Positions 41,001 to 43,813 of a stretch of DNA of 64,000 bases are shown one piece after another. The stretch's first letter is position 1. Every line of letters starts with the position of its first letter. A program made the translations under genes and the position numbers. The notes beneath the pieces are model-generated. The model saw only the letters and a program-made list of their open reading frames with translations, was not told the origin of the DNA and ran no database searches. The DNA lies in NCBI RefSeq assembly GCF_014356525.2, contig NC_052510.1, positions 56,341,845 to 56,405,844 of the forward strand, written 5' to 3'. This DNA comes from Nilaparvata lugens (lineage: Eukaryota; Arthropoda; Insecta; Hemiptera; Delphacidae).

Positions 41001-42095
41001 AACTATTATTATATGTAATTTAGTGGAAATTCAAATGTAAAAAGTTTCTTATAATGTCATAAAATGTATCCTTTAGTAAATTTCACTGGAAACCCCTGCG
41101 AGATGTTGCCATTGTGGCTCCAAGTACCATCTGGTTGCCCTATCCTTTCCAATATATAATTCACGGTCATCAATGACAGCTTGTTCCGGCACTATCACTT
41201 CCTGATCTACATCGTAGTTTTCTTCAATAATCATGTTAGTGTCATTTTCGTTGTTATTGTCATTCACGTTGAAATTGTCTATTTCTTCATTCCTGGGAAG
41301 ATTTACTTCGATGAAGTCCTCTTCTGCTTCGTCAGGATCTTCAAGTCCCAAGATCTCTTCATCACTACTTGTTTCATCTAACCAAATACGTAACTGTTCC
41401 TGATCACGTTCTGAACCTATTCGTAACTGTTCACGACCACGTCCCGCCATTTTACTGATGAAAACCGTAGAATCACTATAACTGCACTTTGAAAAAACAC
41501 TAACGTCAGTAGTCGCGTGGGGTCTATGCCGACCCCACTAGCGCAGTTATCTGTCTGAATTGTTATAACACGACTGACAGCTTCAACAGGAAGTTGGCGC
41601 GACACTGGTGTACTTAGAACATTATGACTGTAAGCTACTGAGCAGCTCAAGGTCATACAGTAATGTCAACTTGAATACACACAAAAAAAAATGTATGGGG
41701 TCGCCTGAGACCCCACGCGACTACTGGAGTGTTAAAACAACACCAAAACCAGCTCTGTACCTTGTTTAATAAGATTTATATGAATTTTCAAAGTTGTAAA
41801 GTACTTTTTGAATCACCCGGTATATTCGGTTTTGGAAAAATAGTATTTGATGGACCTGTAACTGTTTCAGGGCCGACTAAGCGAACTTCTCTCCCAAATG
41901 CGGTTGCAACGACAAGAGGCCACTCAACGCGAAACATCAGGAGGCTACTCTATGGACCCGACCATGAAGGACGACATTAGGCAATACCTGATGATGGAAC
42001 AAAACGGAATGGCGCATCTCATCGAAGTCATACAAAACGATCTACAAGATCTCAAGTTGATGAAAGAAGGAACTAAAAAACTTTTATCCTCATAA
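10642..42095 (+). CDS. Nup54: Nuclear pore protein Nup54 (whole gene, eleven coding exons)
   Basis: Nup54 forms the central transport channel of the nuclear pore with Nup58 and Nup62. Exons: 10642-10732, 13027-13170, 15803-15996, 18221-18337, 23769-23999, 24794-24944, 28046-28188, 30233-30388, 31491-31747, 36275-36394, 41871-42095. All junctions are GT/AG and the phases fit (1,1,1,1,1,2,1,1,0,0). The spliced frame is 610 codons counting the stop once a single missing base in exon 3 is allowed for, close to insect Nup54 size. Residues 1 to about 200 are Gly/Ser/Thr-rich FG repeats (MAFNLSAPSFG, GGFG, SFG), followed by LGQTQ repeats and polyQ; about 215-410 is the conserved alpha/beta region (ALWGTGKGYYSQ, FCRFKYIGYSRKP); about 410-609 is helical coiled coil (IGFNELRWRARCQEQE, HRVLK). 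As written, the exon 3 frameshift leads to a stop in exon 5. Start chosen because MAFN-FG is typical of the family. Confidence 0.95.
10733..11258. other. Nup54 intron 1, first part; nothing further seen
   Basis: AT-rich intron sequence. A small imperfect inverted repeat built on GGTGTC / GACACC lies at 11180-11250. Confidence 0.5.
11259..11945 (-). pseudogene. Unidentified protein-like remnant, opposite strand in Nup54 intron 1
   Basis: Minus-strand frames here look more protein-like than their surroundings: MTDDKTARMGVPECGWMAAL, LALNRIGAMA-like and ALGNIVDAASKPIAFRSPEG at 11640-11945, with a frame change near 11745; farther on, AEKHAWQDATAAMLPLCTGQ ends at a possible donor (CCA|GTGAGT) near 11455. 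I do not recognise the family. It could be a broken retrocopy or exons of a nested gene. The neighbouring MITE at 11935 marks its upstream edge. Evidence is codon-like composition only. Confidence 0.3.
11935..12064. repeat. Palindromic MITE, family GCCGGTTGCACAACAG
   Basis: CCTGGTTGCACAACAGCCGG on the left pairs with CCGGCTGTTGTGCAACCGG on the right, with GTTAAATTTTAACC(G) arms. Same family as 7492-7636 and 44158-44297; here the tips are nearly identical, so this is the youngest of the three. Confidence 0.9.
12065..12514. other. Nup54 intron 1; no gene seen
   Basis: AT-rich sequence; no coding or RNA feature supported. Confidence 0.45.
12515..12918. repeat. Outer MITE with termini AGGCTCA..CACACTTACGC, interrupted by a second MITE
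   Basis: AGGCTCATTCACACTTACGC at the left and GCGTAAGTGTGAGTTGAGCC at the right are inverted copies, followed inside by ACTCAGGTCGAGAAGAGACT and its reverse complement. The second element at 12649-12870 sits inside it. Confidence 0.9.
12649..12870. repeat. Inner MITE, family TATAGTGAGGTCCACGTTAT
   Basis: TATAGTGAGGTCCACGTTAT at the left and ATAACGTGGACCTCACTATA at the right are exact inverted ends; inside, CTTTGTTGAATGATAGACAA occurs. TA at both borders suggests a Tc1/mariner-type non-autonomous element. Relatives: 13262-13796, 15398-15760, 38154-38999, 42653-43030, 52469-53000. Confidence 0.9.
13027..13170 (+). CDS. Nup54: Nup54 exon 2 (FG repeats)
   Basis: TTTGCAG acceptor, phase 1 in and out, 48 codons: AGGFGTTGFSFGGSTSSAP, then GGFGFTATTT and APAFG across the donor G|GTACG. 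Gly/Phe motifs separated by Ser/Thr/Ala linkers. Confidence 0.95.
13262..13796. repeat. TATAGTGAGG-family MITE, split by a SINE insertion
   Basis: The right end ATAACGTGGACCTCACTATA is intact at 13796; the inner ATCTGCTTTGTCGAATGATAG piece lies at about 13309. Between them the SINE-bearing insert at 13347-13722 is flanked by two copies of GATAGCAACACCAAT, which probably are a target duplication. The left terminus is not clear. Confidence 0.65.
13347..13605 (-). mobile_element. tRNA-derived SINE, family 2 head, minus strand
   Basis: On the minus strand the head reads CACTCTAGTGGATAGAGTGC (A box-like) followed by GGGTTCGAACCCC (B box). The body contains GCCGGGACCGACAGTTTAAC (given on +), nearly the same as the core of the SINEs at 18404 and 51302, and the 3' end is (AAT)n on + at 13347-13361, i.e. 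an ATT tail. Shared core with a different tRNA head suggests related SINE families. Confidence 0.75.
14101..14991 (+). mobile_element. Non-autonomous Helitron with nested MITE
   Basis: Begins TCTATATAATAAGAGAGAG after an A and ends with a small GC-rich hairpin (CCCTTGCGGAGCACGGG) and CTAG, followed by T. 5'-TC, 3' hairpin plus CTRR and insertion between A and T without target duplication are the Helitron signature. No Rep/helicase. The MITE at 14496-14757 lies inside it. Confidence 0.85.
14496..14757. repeat. GC-rich MITE with termini AGGTGCGTACAGA, nested in the Helitron
   Basis: Left AAAGCTGCGTACACATATTC and right GTCTGTACGCACCTTT are inverted tips. The inside is C-rich (CTCGTACCGC, CGTACCACC) and ends GTTGCGGAGCAGAGCGAGAG. 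The copy at 57363-57602 is the same element in the other orientation. Confidence 0.85.
14992..15397. other. Nup54 intron 2; no gene seen
   Basis: AT-rich intron sequence without a supported feature. Confidence 0.45.
15398..15760. repeat. TATAGTGAGG-family MITE, about 363 bp
   Basis: TATAGTGAGGTCCACGTTAT left and ATAACGTGGACCTCACTATA right. The interior carries GGCAACAGAGCAAAGCGAGA and GATAGACAAGGATAGCAATA, also present in the copies at 42653 and 52469. It ends 42 bp before exon 3 of Nup54. Confidence 0.9.
15803..15996 (+). CDS. Nup54: Nup54 exon 3 (FG repeats) with a one-base frameshift
   Basis: ATTGCAG acceptor and A|GTAAGC donor. The first part reads GSAFGSFGSTSTTSTGQTGF and GTF; after about 15871 the FG pattern continues only in the next frame: GFGSTTTSTAPTFGFGSNQS and LFNKFGQTSTAPST. 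The exon is 194 bases where 195 are needed for phase 1 to phase 1, so a single base is missing in TTCGAGG. Read as given, translation runs on without FG motifs to a TAG in exon 5 at 23865. A sequencing or assembly slip is the simplest cause; a real null allele is the alternative. Confidence 0.9.
16160..16387. repeat. Palindromic MITE with termini ACGCTGTGGCTACAGTTACG
   Basis: ACGCTGTGGCTACAGTTACG at the left pairs exactly with CGTAACTGTAGCCACAGCGT at the right; the arms go on through GGTAACCGTAACTCCATT and TTCCGGTAAACATTTGCGCATG for about 65 bp. Confidence 0.95.
16570..17339 (-). repeat. Repeat family A copy, minus strand, with (AC)n
   Basis: Reverse-complement copy: starts AAAAATCTGGTGTGGTGCAC, contains an (AC)n run at 17119-17203, ends CTTTGCTTACCTATGGTAAT...CAAGGAAAGT. 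It shares the variant GGTAAGCAAAG (others GGTAAGGAAAG) only with the copy at 31838, which marks them as close relatives. Confidence 0.85.
17340..17393 (-). repeat. Displaced copy of the Nup54 exon 9 end, in intron 3
   Basis: On the minus strand this reads ATTCACAGATCCAGATGGAA, then CATAGAGTGCCCAAGTTGC and ATTCCTCAATTTTT, identical to the duplicated exon-9 unit at 31786-31837. It directly adjoins the family A copy, exactly as at 31838, and is followed by a second family A end at 17394-17458. Confidence 0.85.
17394..17458 (-). repeat. Second terminal hairpin of repeat family A
   Basis: GGTACCCCTTATTTTTTCGG then CCTTACCTATGGTAATAGGG and AATGAAAGT: a repeat of the family A hairpin end, placed after the 54-bp exon-derived piece. 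Confidence 0.8.
17900..18254 (+). repeat. 183-bp tandem duplication covering the exon 4 acceptor
   Basis: AACAAATTGCAATTGTGTAG starts at 17900 and again at 18083. Each copy runs through GTGAGGTAAACGTTTTCTTC, a T-rich tract, a TTTCTTCCAG acceptor (18042 and 18220) and the first 30 or so coding bases (TTGGGTGGTGG, TTTGGAACTAGCTCAGGA). Small indels separate the copies. Confidence 0.95.
18043..18102 (+). CDS. Nup54: Possible 60-nt cassette exon made by the duplication
   Basis: The first copy of the duplicated acceptor opens an exon with coding sequence SLGGGFGTSSGASSTNCNCV; GTGTAG|GTGAGG supplies a donor. Phase 1 in and out, so inclusion would add 20 residues without a frame change. Whether it is ever used is unknown; the second copy (18221) is the real exon 4. 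Confidence 0.4.
   Translation, partial: AWVVVLELAQELAQQIAIV
18221..18337 (+). CDS. Nup54: Nup54 exon 4 (Gly-rich FG repeats)
   Basis: TTTCTTCCAG acceptor, CAAG|GTTAGT donor, phase 1 to 1, 39 codons: SLGGGFGTSSGGLFGGFG, then GGLGTNTGTLGG and TPSFGQG. Continues the FG domain. Confidence 0.95.
18404..18641 (+). mobile_element. tRNA-derived SINE, family 1, with target duplication
   Basis: AGTGGATCAGATGCTGG (A box) and GGGTTCAAATCCC (B box) head the element; the body has CCCGGCTGCCTAAAAAGCAG and ACCTGAGCCAGCCAGGTCAC, and the tail is (ATT)n. TTTCCATTACTAT flanks it at 18391-18403 and 18642-18654, a 13-bp target-site duplication, so it moved by retroposition. Same family as 51302-51587. Confidence 0.95.
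18655..19245. other. Nup54 intron 4; no gene seen
   Basis: AT-rich sequence without a supported feature. Confidence 0.45.
19246..20221. mobile_element. TIR element, about 975 bp, ends AAGCCGGGTCCAGACGCTCAAG
   Basis: Left AAAGCCGGGTCCAGACGCTC and right GAGCGTTTGGACCTGGCTTA are inverted ends; AAGCAAAAGACTGA / GGATCG motifs recur near both ends (CTTTTGCTCAAGCAAAAGAC at about 19281, CTTGAGCAAAAGACTG at 20174). No transposase frame is seen, so it is non-autonomous. It contains a 73-bp tandem duplication (ATGCTATATTTAACAACATA at 19644 and 19717). Confidence 0.8.
20746..20833 (+). CDS. Orphan first exon candidate in Nup54 intron 4
   Basis: An ATG opens MFNQAAKIDKPTLLKLLAVR and EKLQNSQYE, then GAAG|GTGAGTAC, a near-consensus donor, in phase 1. 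Too short to show by length alone. It could be the first exon of a gene nested in the intron, a first exon of an alternative Nup54 transcript (exon 5 also starts in phase 1), or a leftover from a transposon. I do not recognise the peptide. Confidence 0.4.
21130..22600 (+). repeat. Degenerate tandem array in intron 4, unit about 140-146 bp, interrupted by insertions
   Basis: Units share CAAGTGTT, TTCGATTATG(T)TTCTC, AGTAATTCAGGGTTCTACCA and ACAATAACAAAATTTACATT. CAAGTGTT-like starts lie at about 21151, 21890, 22036 and 22445; removing the 603-bp Helitron makes the first spacing about 136. Related single units lie next to family A copies at 23119, 32717 and 37438-37740. Confidence 0.75.
21278..21880 (+). 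mobile_element. Non-autonomous Helitron, 603 bp
   Basis: Begins TCTATATAAATAAAAATCGA after A and ends GAAGTTCGCGGGGCCAGCTAG before T, with the Helitron features 5'-TC, subterminal hairpin and 3'-CTAG and no target duplication. It interrupts one unit of the 140-bp array, whose halves read ATTCAACCA and TTGTTAAT on its sides. Confidence 0.85.
22595..23118 (+). repeat. Repeat family A, 5'-truncated copy
   Basis: Starts in the AAAATGGCAAAAATGTTGTC part and runs to the usual end CAAGGAAAGTTGTGTGAGTG...CACCAG plus T run. The hairpin end and (GT)n are missing. Confidence 0.85.
23119..23768. other. End of Nup54 intron 4; repeat B fragment at 23627-23715
   Basis: Contains one more 140-bp-array-like unit (ATACAAGTGTTCAAAAAGAA) and, at 23627-23715, repeat B: CCAATTTCTATCCAAATTTG, AAAGAACAGTTTTG, CCAATCATTCATAGTTGAGA. 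No gene. Confidence 0.6.
23769..23999 (+). CDS. Nup54: Nup54 exon 5 (LGQTQ repeats, polyQ, start of the conserved region)
   Basis: TTGTACAG acceptor, AAAAG|GTAAAC donor, phase 1 to 1, 77 codons. Four perfect or near-perfect 15-nt units encode LGQTQ, then QQQLQQQQ, a Gly run, and the conserved segment CHVFGDERDQVLAKWNLLQA with LWGTGKG. The last piece is a strong Nup54 marker. Confidence 0.97.
24000..24793. other. Nup54 intron 5; nothing further seen
   Basis: AT-rich intron sequence with a T12 run at about 24470. No element recognised. Confidence 0.5.
24794..24944 (+). CDS. Nup54: Nup54 exon 6 (alpha/beta region)
   Basis: TTACAG acceptor, TAAA|GTTAGT donor, phase 1 in and 2 out. Encodes GYYSQTAPPVEYTPQN, MFCRFKYIGYSRKP and DALVALTFNKKDEEIK, closely like other animal Nup54 proteins. 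Confidence 0.97.
24945..25382. other. Nup54 intron 6, first part; nothing seen
   Basis: AT-rich intron sequence with no recognised element. Confidence 0.45.
25383..25766. mobile_element. Head-to-head pair of tRNA-derived SINE copies forming a 384-bp palindrome
   Basis: The left arm (25383-25552) and the right arm (25596-25766) are near-perfect inverted copies. Each arm has GGGTTCGATTCCCGGGC (tRNA T-arm/B box) near the centre, then TTTTTGGATAGTAGTTCTC, TCCATCTAGCTGTTAACCC and ATTTGGGATTTTCGTTAAAT. A diverged single arm is at 55975-56125. It is not a working tRNA: the 5' half does not fold with the acceptor. Confidence 0.85.
26200..26352. repeat. Minisatellite, 23-bp unit, about 6.5 copies
   Basis: ACAATCTATCTGTTTATCTG recurs every 23 bases (26211, 26234, 26257 ...) with G/T and T/C variants. 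Confidence 0.95.
26421..26575 (-). repeat. Repeat family B, minus strand
   Basis: ATTCTCAACTATGAATGATT, CAACAGGCTTAAAGCCCAAA, CTGTTCCTTTCCCAAATTTA and ATTGTCCAAAAATAGG. Other copies: 23627-23715, 29335-29455, 37762-37852, 45655-45822. Class unknown; the ends near ATTGATAGATACAATATA suggest a retroposon tail. Confidence 0.75.
27040..27650 (+). mobile_element. Broken non-LTR retrotransposon ORF2 fragment
   Basis: Frame pieces: MAFKGKWPVRTNIVVGDSIL with EQVSAFTYLGC (27045-27140), then LTYGSESWVLGRK, RIQAAQMRFLRSVKGCTRFD, EEIEKYRNRWKAHIDRMP and GKRDVGRPRKRW (to about 27645). It is interrupted by stops and frameshifts and by a 66-bp direct duplication (CCAATATATTTGTGGAACAA at 27197 and 27268). 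This is the thumb and C-terminal part of an insect LINE reverse transcriptase, from a different family than the one at 8592. Confidence 0.85.
27757..27810 (+). repeat. (GAA)n microsatellite
   Basis: About 15 GAA units followed by AAAGAAAGAAA, downstream of the LINE fragment. Confidence 0.98.
28046..28188 (+). CDS. Nup54: Nup54 exon 7 (alpha/beta region)
   Basis: TTCCAG acceptor, AATG|GTGAGT donor, phase 2 in and 1 out. Encodes TQETQLIQSLNSVFGNRPN, IIVNIDSIKPLAETKSLVLI and YVQEKGQN. Confidence 0.96.
28189..28682. other. Nup54 intron 7, first part; nothing recognised
   Basis: TTAAACTGGCGGT(T/C)(A/G)TGGCTGAATTAAAC is present twice (28230 and 28424), a small direct duplication about 194 bp apart. 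No gene. Confidence 0.55.
28683..28958. repeat. Palindromic MITE, about 275 bp, termini CATAGAGAA(T)CAATAGC
   Basis: Left CATAGAGAATCAATAGCATA and right TACGCTATTGTTTCTCTATG are inverted; the arms go on through GATATCCC(A/G)TGGTATAGGG and CGTTTATGTCGCAAC for about 75 bp. Confidence 0.92.
29335..29455 (-). repeat. Repeat family B, minus strand
   Basis: ATGAATGATTGGGAAAAAAC, AACAGGCTTAAAGCCCAAAA, ATTTAGATAGAAATTGTCCA, as at 26421-26575. Confidence 0.8.
29487..30130 (+). repeat. Repeat family C, full copy
   Basis: Starts TTGACCGAGCGAAGTGAGGT, contains TTGCGCATTTACGGCGAAAC and AGGAAAAAGGAGCCTCCTTC, ends GAGGTCTACTGTTCACAGAA then CTACTAGT. Other copies: 36539-37150 (+), 48741-49442 (-), fragment 2833-2896. 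The CTAG end with a hairpin just before it (AGTTCTGTGAACAG) is Helitron-like; the 5' end is not clear enough to be sure. Confidence 0.8.
30233..30388 (+). CDS. Nup54: Nup54 exon 8
   Basis: TTTTTAG acceptor, GCCG|GTGAGT donor, phase 1 to 1, 52 codons: GALKRVSHNEIVNFLLQP, MQKQQMINMGADHIYPFVAI and DADQLKEYLDTAPAG. Close to other Nup54 proteins. Confidence 0.97.
30389..30681. repeat. Nup54 intron 8, first part; contains a 3' fragment of SINE family 1
   Basis: At about 30600-30662, ATATCGAGTGACCTGGCTAG and TCAGAGTTTTCAGGTCGCAA match the 3' end of the SINE at 51302 (minus strand), 5'-truncated, next to an ATAATAATA tail. Confidence 0.75.
30682..30889. repeat. Fold-back element, about 208 bp, ends ACTAGCCGTC
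   Basis: ACTAGCCGTCAGGCTCGCTT and its partner GGACGGCTAGT are inverted ends; CGCTCGCCATATCCG pairs with CGGATATGGCGAGCG and GGACCCCCGACTGGATCGTC with GACGATCCAGTCGGGGATCC. Confidence 0.9.
31285..31395. repeat. (CAGT)n and (TA)n microsatellites
   Basis: About ten CAGT units after GTGAGTGAGT, then GCCATTTCGC and an irregular (TA)n tract. TTGGTCCGGTAGATTTTTAG just before is typical of a dispersed repeat. Confidence 0.95.
31491..31747 (+). CDS. Nup54: Nup54 exon 9 (start of coiled coil)
   Basis: TTGCTTTAG acceptor, AAG|GTGCG donor, phase 1 in and 0 out. Encodes GIDSRLWKSAQLDNPDPD, PVPIIGFNELRWRARCQEQE, RISEDIAELQRRQSETVAKI and FLQLEHRVLK. GC content is clearly higher than in the other exons. 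The last 24 bases plus the donor have been amplified downstream (31791-35890). Confidence 0.97.
31748..31837 (+). repeat. Exon 9 end duplicate, unit 2 (first half)
   Basis: After the true donor comes CTATCTATTCACAG|ATCCAG then ATGGAACATAGAGTGCCCAAG and TTGCATTCCTCAATTTTT. It parallels CAGCTCGAACACAGAGTGCTCAAG|GTGCGTTCC of the real exon: coding part QMEHRVPK for QLEHRVLK, with the donor GT changed to TT. Family A is inserted at 31838 in the middle of the unit; the other half is at 33675. Confidence 0.9.
31838..32716 (+). repeat. Repeat family A, nearly full copy
   Basis: ACTTTCCTTGCCCTATTACC to GCGCCACACCAG plus T run; (GT)n at 31973-32040. Carries the GGTAAGCAAAG variant shared with 16570-17339. 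Confidence 0.9.
32778..33674 (+). repeat. Repeat family A, second tandem copy, truncated at the (GT)n
   Basis: Starts inside the microsatellite (TCTGTGTGTGTG), runs to CACACCAGATTTTT. The pieces starting GTGTGTCTCCAGCGTTATTG and AGGAGCTCCGCCCCATC are present more than once, so it has suffered its own rearrangements. A stray AGCCTGTGGTACTTTTCTAT...AATAAATAAATAAA tail is inserted at 33521-33580, as also at 54307-54372. Confidence 0.85.
33675..33895 (+). repeat. Exon 9 end duplicates, units 2 (second half) to 5
   Basis: GTGATTTGTTTCTACTATCT continues unit 2. ATCCAGATGGAACATAGAGT recurs at 33713, AAATCCAGATGGAACATAGA at 33775, and TTCAGATGAAACATAGAATG at 33832, each followed by CAAG and a donor-like position: ATGCAT, TTGCG, GTGTG. 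Spacing is about 60-67 bp. Confidence 0.85.
33896..34330. other. Nup54 intron 9; no gene seen
   Basis: AT-rich sequence with an AATAATAATAATAATAGCAT piece duplicated at about 33988 and 34035. Confidence 0.45.
34331..34556. repeat. Palindromic elements built on AATCAGCTGAT / ATATCTGTACCTTA
   Basis: GCGTTCATTTCACTTTTTATC and GATAAAAATTGAAATGCGCG are inverted, and the block TCACTTTTTATCA(G/A)CTG(T/A)TGC...TTATTATATCTGTACC occurs twice in direct order. Related to the 3972 family by its ATATAATCAGCTGAT core. Confidence 0.75.
34557..35090. other. Nup54 intron 9; no gene supported
   Basis: Contains an inverted repeat CACTCACACTGAACGC / GCGTTCAGTGTGAG at 34772-34817. A frame reading KGSKNPTRQPKLIVFPS at 34920 is not recognised. 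Confidence 0.4.
35090..35690. repeat. Retroelement-derived segment with a 267-bp direct duplication
   Basis: ACGTGAGTTCCACT starts at 35140 and 35407; both copies run through GGTCCTTCCGCTGAG, GACGCCAAACTGCCTCTAG, GACTCAGCCTCTTGACCCAC and TTTTGCCCCTCCGAAACT. The right border ATTTTAGTCGCCTCCTACGA and CAAGCATGG is the conserved sequence seen at the 3' end of some insect non-LTR elements. No intact frame. Confidence 0.7.
35800..35890 (+). repeat. Exon 9 end duplicate, distant unit
   Basis: TTATTTAAAAATCGAGATGG, AACATAGATTTCCCAAG and ATGCATTTGAAGG, then TTTTGTTCTACTTTT: another decayed unit, 1.9 kb from the others, separated by the 35 kb element and spacer. Confidence 0.75.
36275..36394 (+). CDS. 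Nup54: Nup54 exon 10 (coiled coil)
   Basis: TTTTTTAG acceptor, CAAG|GTATGA donor, phase 0 to 0, 40 codons: VLVKQEITRNVGVALRPEED, VLRNQLDALKTQINMPTHFK. Confidence 0.97.
36539..37150 (+). repeat. Repeat family C copy with a nested MITE
   Basis: TTGACCGAACGAAGTGAGGT at the left, CACAGAACTACTAGT at the right. The MITE at 36563-36727 is inserted after TCTAA; ATGTTTAAATGTTTAAAATA is repeated just after it. Confidence 0.85.
36563..36727. repeat. Palindromic MITE AGGTGCGTACAGATATAC, nested in repeat C
   Basis: AAAGGTGCGTACAGATATAC and GTATATCTGTACGCACCTT are inverted ends; same unit as the twin at 3972-4291. Confidence 0.92.
37205..37852 (+). repeat. Repeat A 3' part, two flank units and repeat B
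   Basis: 37205-37437 is the last 230 bp of family A. Next come two copies of ATACAAGTGTTCAAAAAGAA (37440 and 37617), with ATAGGTCATC and CTACCTGA(A/T)ATTCAAA(T/G)TATC, also found at 32717 and 23120. Repeat B (TCTAAATTTGGGAAAGGAAC) closes the block at 37762-37852. The same order of modules occurs at 22.6-23.7 kb. Confidence 0.8.
38154..38999. repeat. TATAGTGAGG-family element, long form (about 846 bp)
   Basis: AGTGAGGTCCACGTTATAAT at the left, ATTATAACATGGACCTCACT in reverse sense at the right (given as CATTATAACATGGACCTCAC). The interior is larger and different from the 222-363 bp copies, with GCGCTATCTGTTTTGTTGTA near the right end. Confidence 0.8.
39000..39918. other. Nup54 intron 10; no gene seen
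   Basis: AT-rich sequence. CATCGAAAATAGTTCAAAA and TTTTGAACTATTTTCGATGA form a small inverted pair at 39667-39745. Confidence 0.5.
40117..40554 (-). pseudogene. Tc1/mariner-type transposase, deletion derivative
   Basis: Minus strand from MAVFTRPERASCVSWFEKRH (DNA-binding helix-turn-helix start, at 40513) directly to FFMQDGAPSHH (second catalytic Asp), AWPPRSPDLTPLDFFLWG (third catalytic Asp) and a short tail. Roughly the 150-200 residues that should separate the first helices from the second Asp, including the first Asp, are missing, so no activity is expected. The in-frame ATG at 40554 only adds an unrelated leader. C-terminal end is also changed; an overlapping frame at 40040-40273 continues ALPERRARNCAAVEQVTPEM, typical of the family, after a frameshift near 40180. 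Confidence 0.9.
41073..41731 (-). mobile_element. piggyBac-like element, 5' part
   Basis: Minus strand. It begins next to TTAA (41732-41735) with CACTCCAGTAGTCGCGTGGG, and an internal inverted copy GTAGTCGCGTGGGGTCTATG lies at 41509, typical of subterminal repeats. The frame 41450-41073 opens MAGRGREQLRI, has an acidic stretch (SSDEEILGLEDPDEAEED), and ends in the conserved YIGKDRATRW region of piggyBac transposases, after which it is broken; the catalytic DDD part is absent. The other terminus was not found. Confidence 0.8.
41871..42095 (+). CDS. Nup54: Nup54 exon 11 (C-terminal coiled coil, stop)
   Basis: ACTGTTTCAG acceptor, phase 0; 74 codons and TAA at 42093-42095. Encodes GRLSELLSQMRLQRQE, MDPTMKDDIRQYLMMEQNGM and HLIEVIQNDLQDLKLMKEG, the conserved Nup54 end. 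Confidence 0.97.
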   Translation, partial: GRLSELLSQMRLQRQEATQRETSGGYSMDPTMKDDIRQYLMMEQNGMAHLIEVIQNDLQDLKLMKEGTKKLLSS

Positions 42096-42652
42096 AAACC
42101 TTATCATCCTTCCCTGTTATTCTGTGATCAATTCAAATTCATTCATTTTCCATAAAAGTGATTACATACAGAATTTTTATTATCAATTTAATAGTTTAGT
42201 TTCTAATGTGTTCCCATAATTCATAACTTTCAAATTTATAGTAAATCAAATTTTCTCAAAATAAATAGTATTGATGTTTTAGACTGCATCAAAATGATGA
42301 TCCATGTTTGTTTCAAAGCCAACTAAGGATCTCCTCGATTCTGAATAATACCGTATTCTTATTCATGTATAGATTCTTACGGAAAAGCCTCAGAATTATG
42401 ATCCTTTGACTCCGGAATTATTTTAATAAACCAACTGAAATTCTTTCCAATTTTGTATAATGATAACGTATTCTTATGGATTTTATTGATGTGTAGGTTC
42501 TTACGGACAACTTAATTTCGCTGTATAAACGTTTTATGGTTATAATGATAGTAATCATTTTCATTTACTTCTCATGTAATTTCTAAGATTTTTCTAATAA
42601 ACGTCTTTTTTATAACTTTTGAACAATATTATTTGATCAATGCAACCTTTCC
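42096..42652 (+). other. Nup54 3' UTR and downstream spacer
   Basis: AATAAA at 42260-42265 (CTCAAAATAAATAG) is the first good poly(A) signal after the stop; others (AATAAAC) follow near 42427 and 42597. The MITE at 42653 follows. Confidence 0.6.
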
Positions 42653-43030
42653 TATAGTGAGGTCCACGTTATAATGGCAGTGGAGAAAGATAGGAGAAAA
42701 ACGTTGCCGATCCTCTGTCTTGTCAATGCTTTCTATAGACAGTAGCTGATACAGGTTTATTGATGTAATATTAACTGTTCATTCTCGTTTTAAATTATCA
42801 ATTATATTTTATTAAGCAAGAAATTATATTTTTCAATAATTTCTTGATTGTTTTTTTAAATTTAGATGAAGTATTTTGTTAATTAATTATTAATTCTACA
42901 TTGTTAAAGGAAGATCTGGCAACAGAGCAAAGCGAGAAAGAGATAGCGCCATCCGCTTTGTTGAATGATAGACAAGGATAGCAATACCATTGCTAATCAA
43001 ACACTGCCATTACAACGTGGACCTTACAAT
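42653..43030. repeat. TATAGTGAGG-family MITE
   Basis: TATAGTGAGGTCCACGTTAT left; CATTACAACGTGGACCTTAC right (diverged). Interior as in 15398-15760. Confidence 0.9.
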
Positions 43031-43629
43031 CACTTGGGGTAACTTTGTACCACCTCGGTGAAAACGAGAAAATCACTTATATTAAATACTTCATGAAAGT
43101 CCTCCATTCATCTACTTATTTATGGCACTCCTCATACCTTCTAACAGCTTCCTGATCTATGCTCAGCATCTTGAATCTTCCCATTTGTCATCTGCAGACA
43201 AATTTACATCTAGCTGAACATGCTCTTCCAAACAGTCATCAATTTCAAATGGCAAGCAGGTGTTATTATTTGTAATATTCACTTTATTTTTGGTTTTTTA
43301 TTAATAACCATTTATTACACTCATGCATCAATTATTAAACTATCTCTTTTCGTTTTCAAGCAATTAAAATAATTAAATATATTTAGCCTATATATAAATA
43401 TAAAATCCATGCCTTGGTACAAAGTAACCCCAAATGCAAGTATAACTTTGTACCACTACTTTGAGTGAAATTAATAAAAGTAATATTGTTCTATTGTGAT
43501 TAAAAGTGGCTTTAATGAGTAGATATCATATTTTGCTTCCAGAAACATTACAATAAAAGTAATTAATGATGAATTGGTCCTTATTCTGTTGTAAAAATTC
43601 GGAAAAGTGGTACAAAGTTACCCCAATTG
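43031..43629. mobile_element. TIR element, about 600 bp, ends CACTTGGGGTAACTTTGTACCAC
   Basis: CACTTGGGGTAACTTTGTACC and GGTACAAAGTTACCCCAATTG are inverted ends; GGTACAAAGTAACCCCAAATG also occurs inside at about 43417. No transposase frame. Confidence 0.85.
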
Positions 43630-43664
43630 ACTGTACAATAGTCACTGCTTGATAAAACTTTATT

Positions 43665-43813
43665 AGGGCCAAGTCATATGAAGCGTTTTAAGGCGTTTTT
43701 GCCGCCTTATCCCCCATTTATTTCGCCCCATCATTGACTGATTATCAGCTGATTGGGTTGGCGTTCGGGAATCAGCAAAAACGTCTGAAAAACGCTTAAT
43801 GTGACTTGGCCCT
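43665..43813. repeat. Palindromic MITE, ends AGGGCCAAGTCA
   Basis: AGGGCCAAGTCATATGAAGC and AATGTGACTTGGCCCT are inverted, then GCGTTTTAAGGCGTTTTTGC and GCAAAAACGTCTGAAAAACGC. TTA on both sides. Confidence 0.92.

Larger units (their letters stand above)
39921..41820 (-). mobile_element. Tc1/mariner-like element, internally deleted, hosting a piggyBac-like insert
   Basis: Terminal inverted repeats of about 90 bp: CCGGGTGATTCTAAAAGAAC at 39921 and, reversed, CCGGGTGATTCAAAAAGTAC from 41820; both continue AACTTTGAAAATTCATATAA and GGTACAGAGCT. TATA flanks both ends (TA target duplication). Transposase remnant at 40117-40513 on the minus strand; piggyBac-type remnant at 41073-41731 in the other part. 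Confidence 0.9.
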
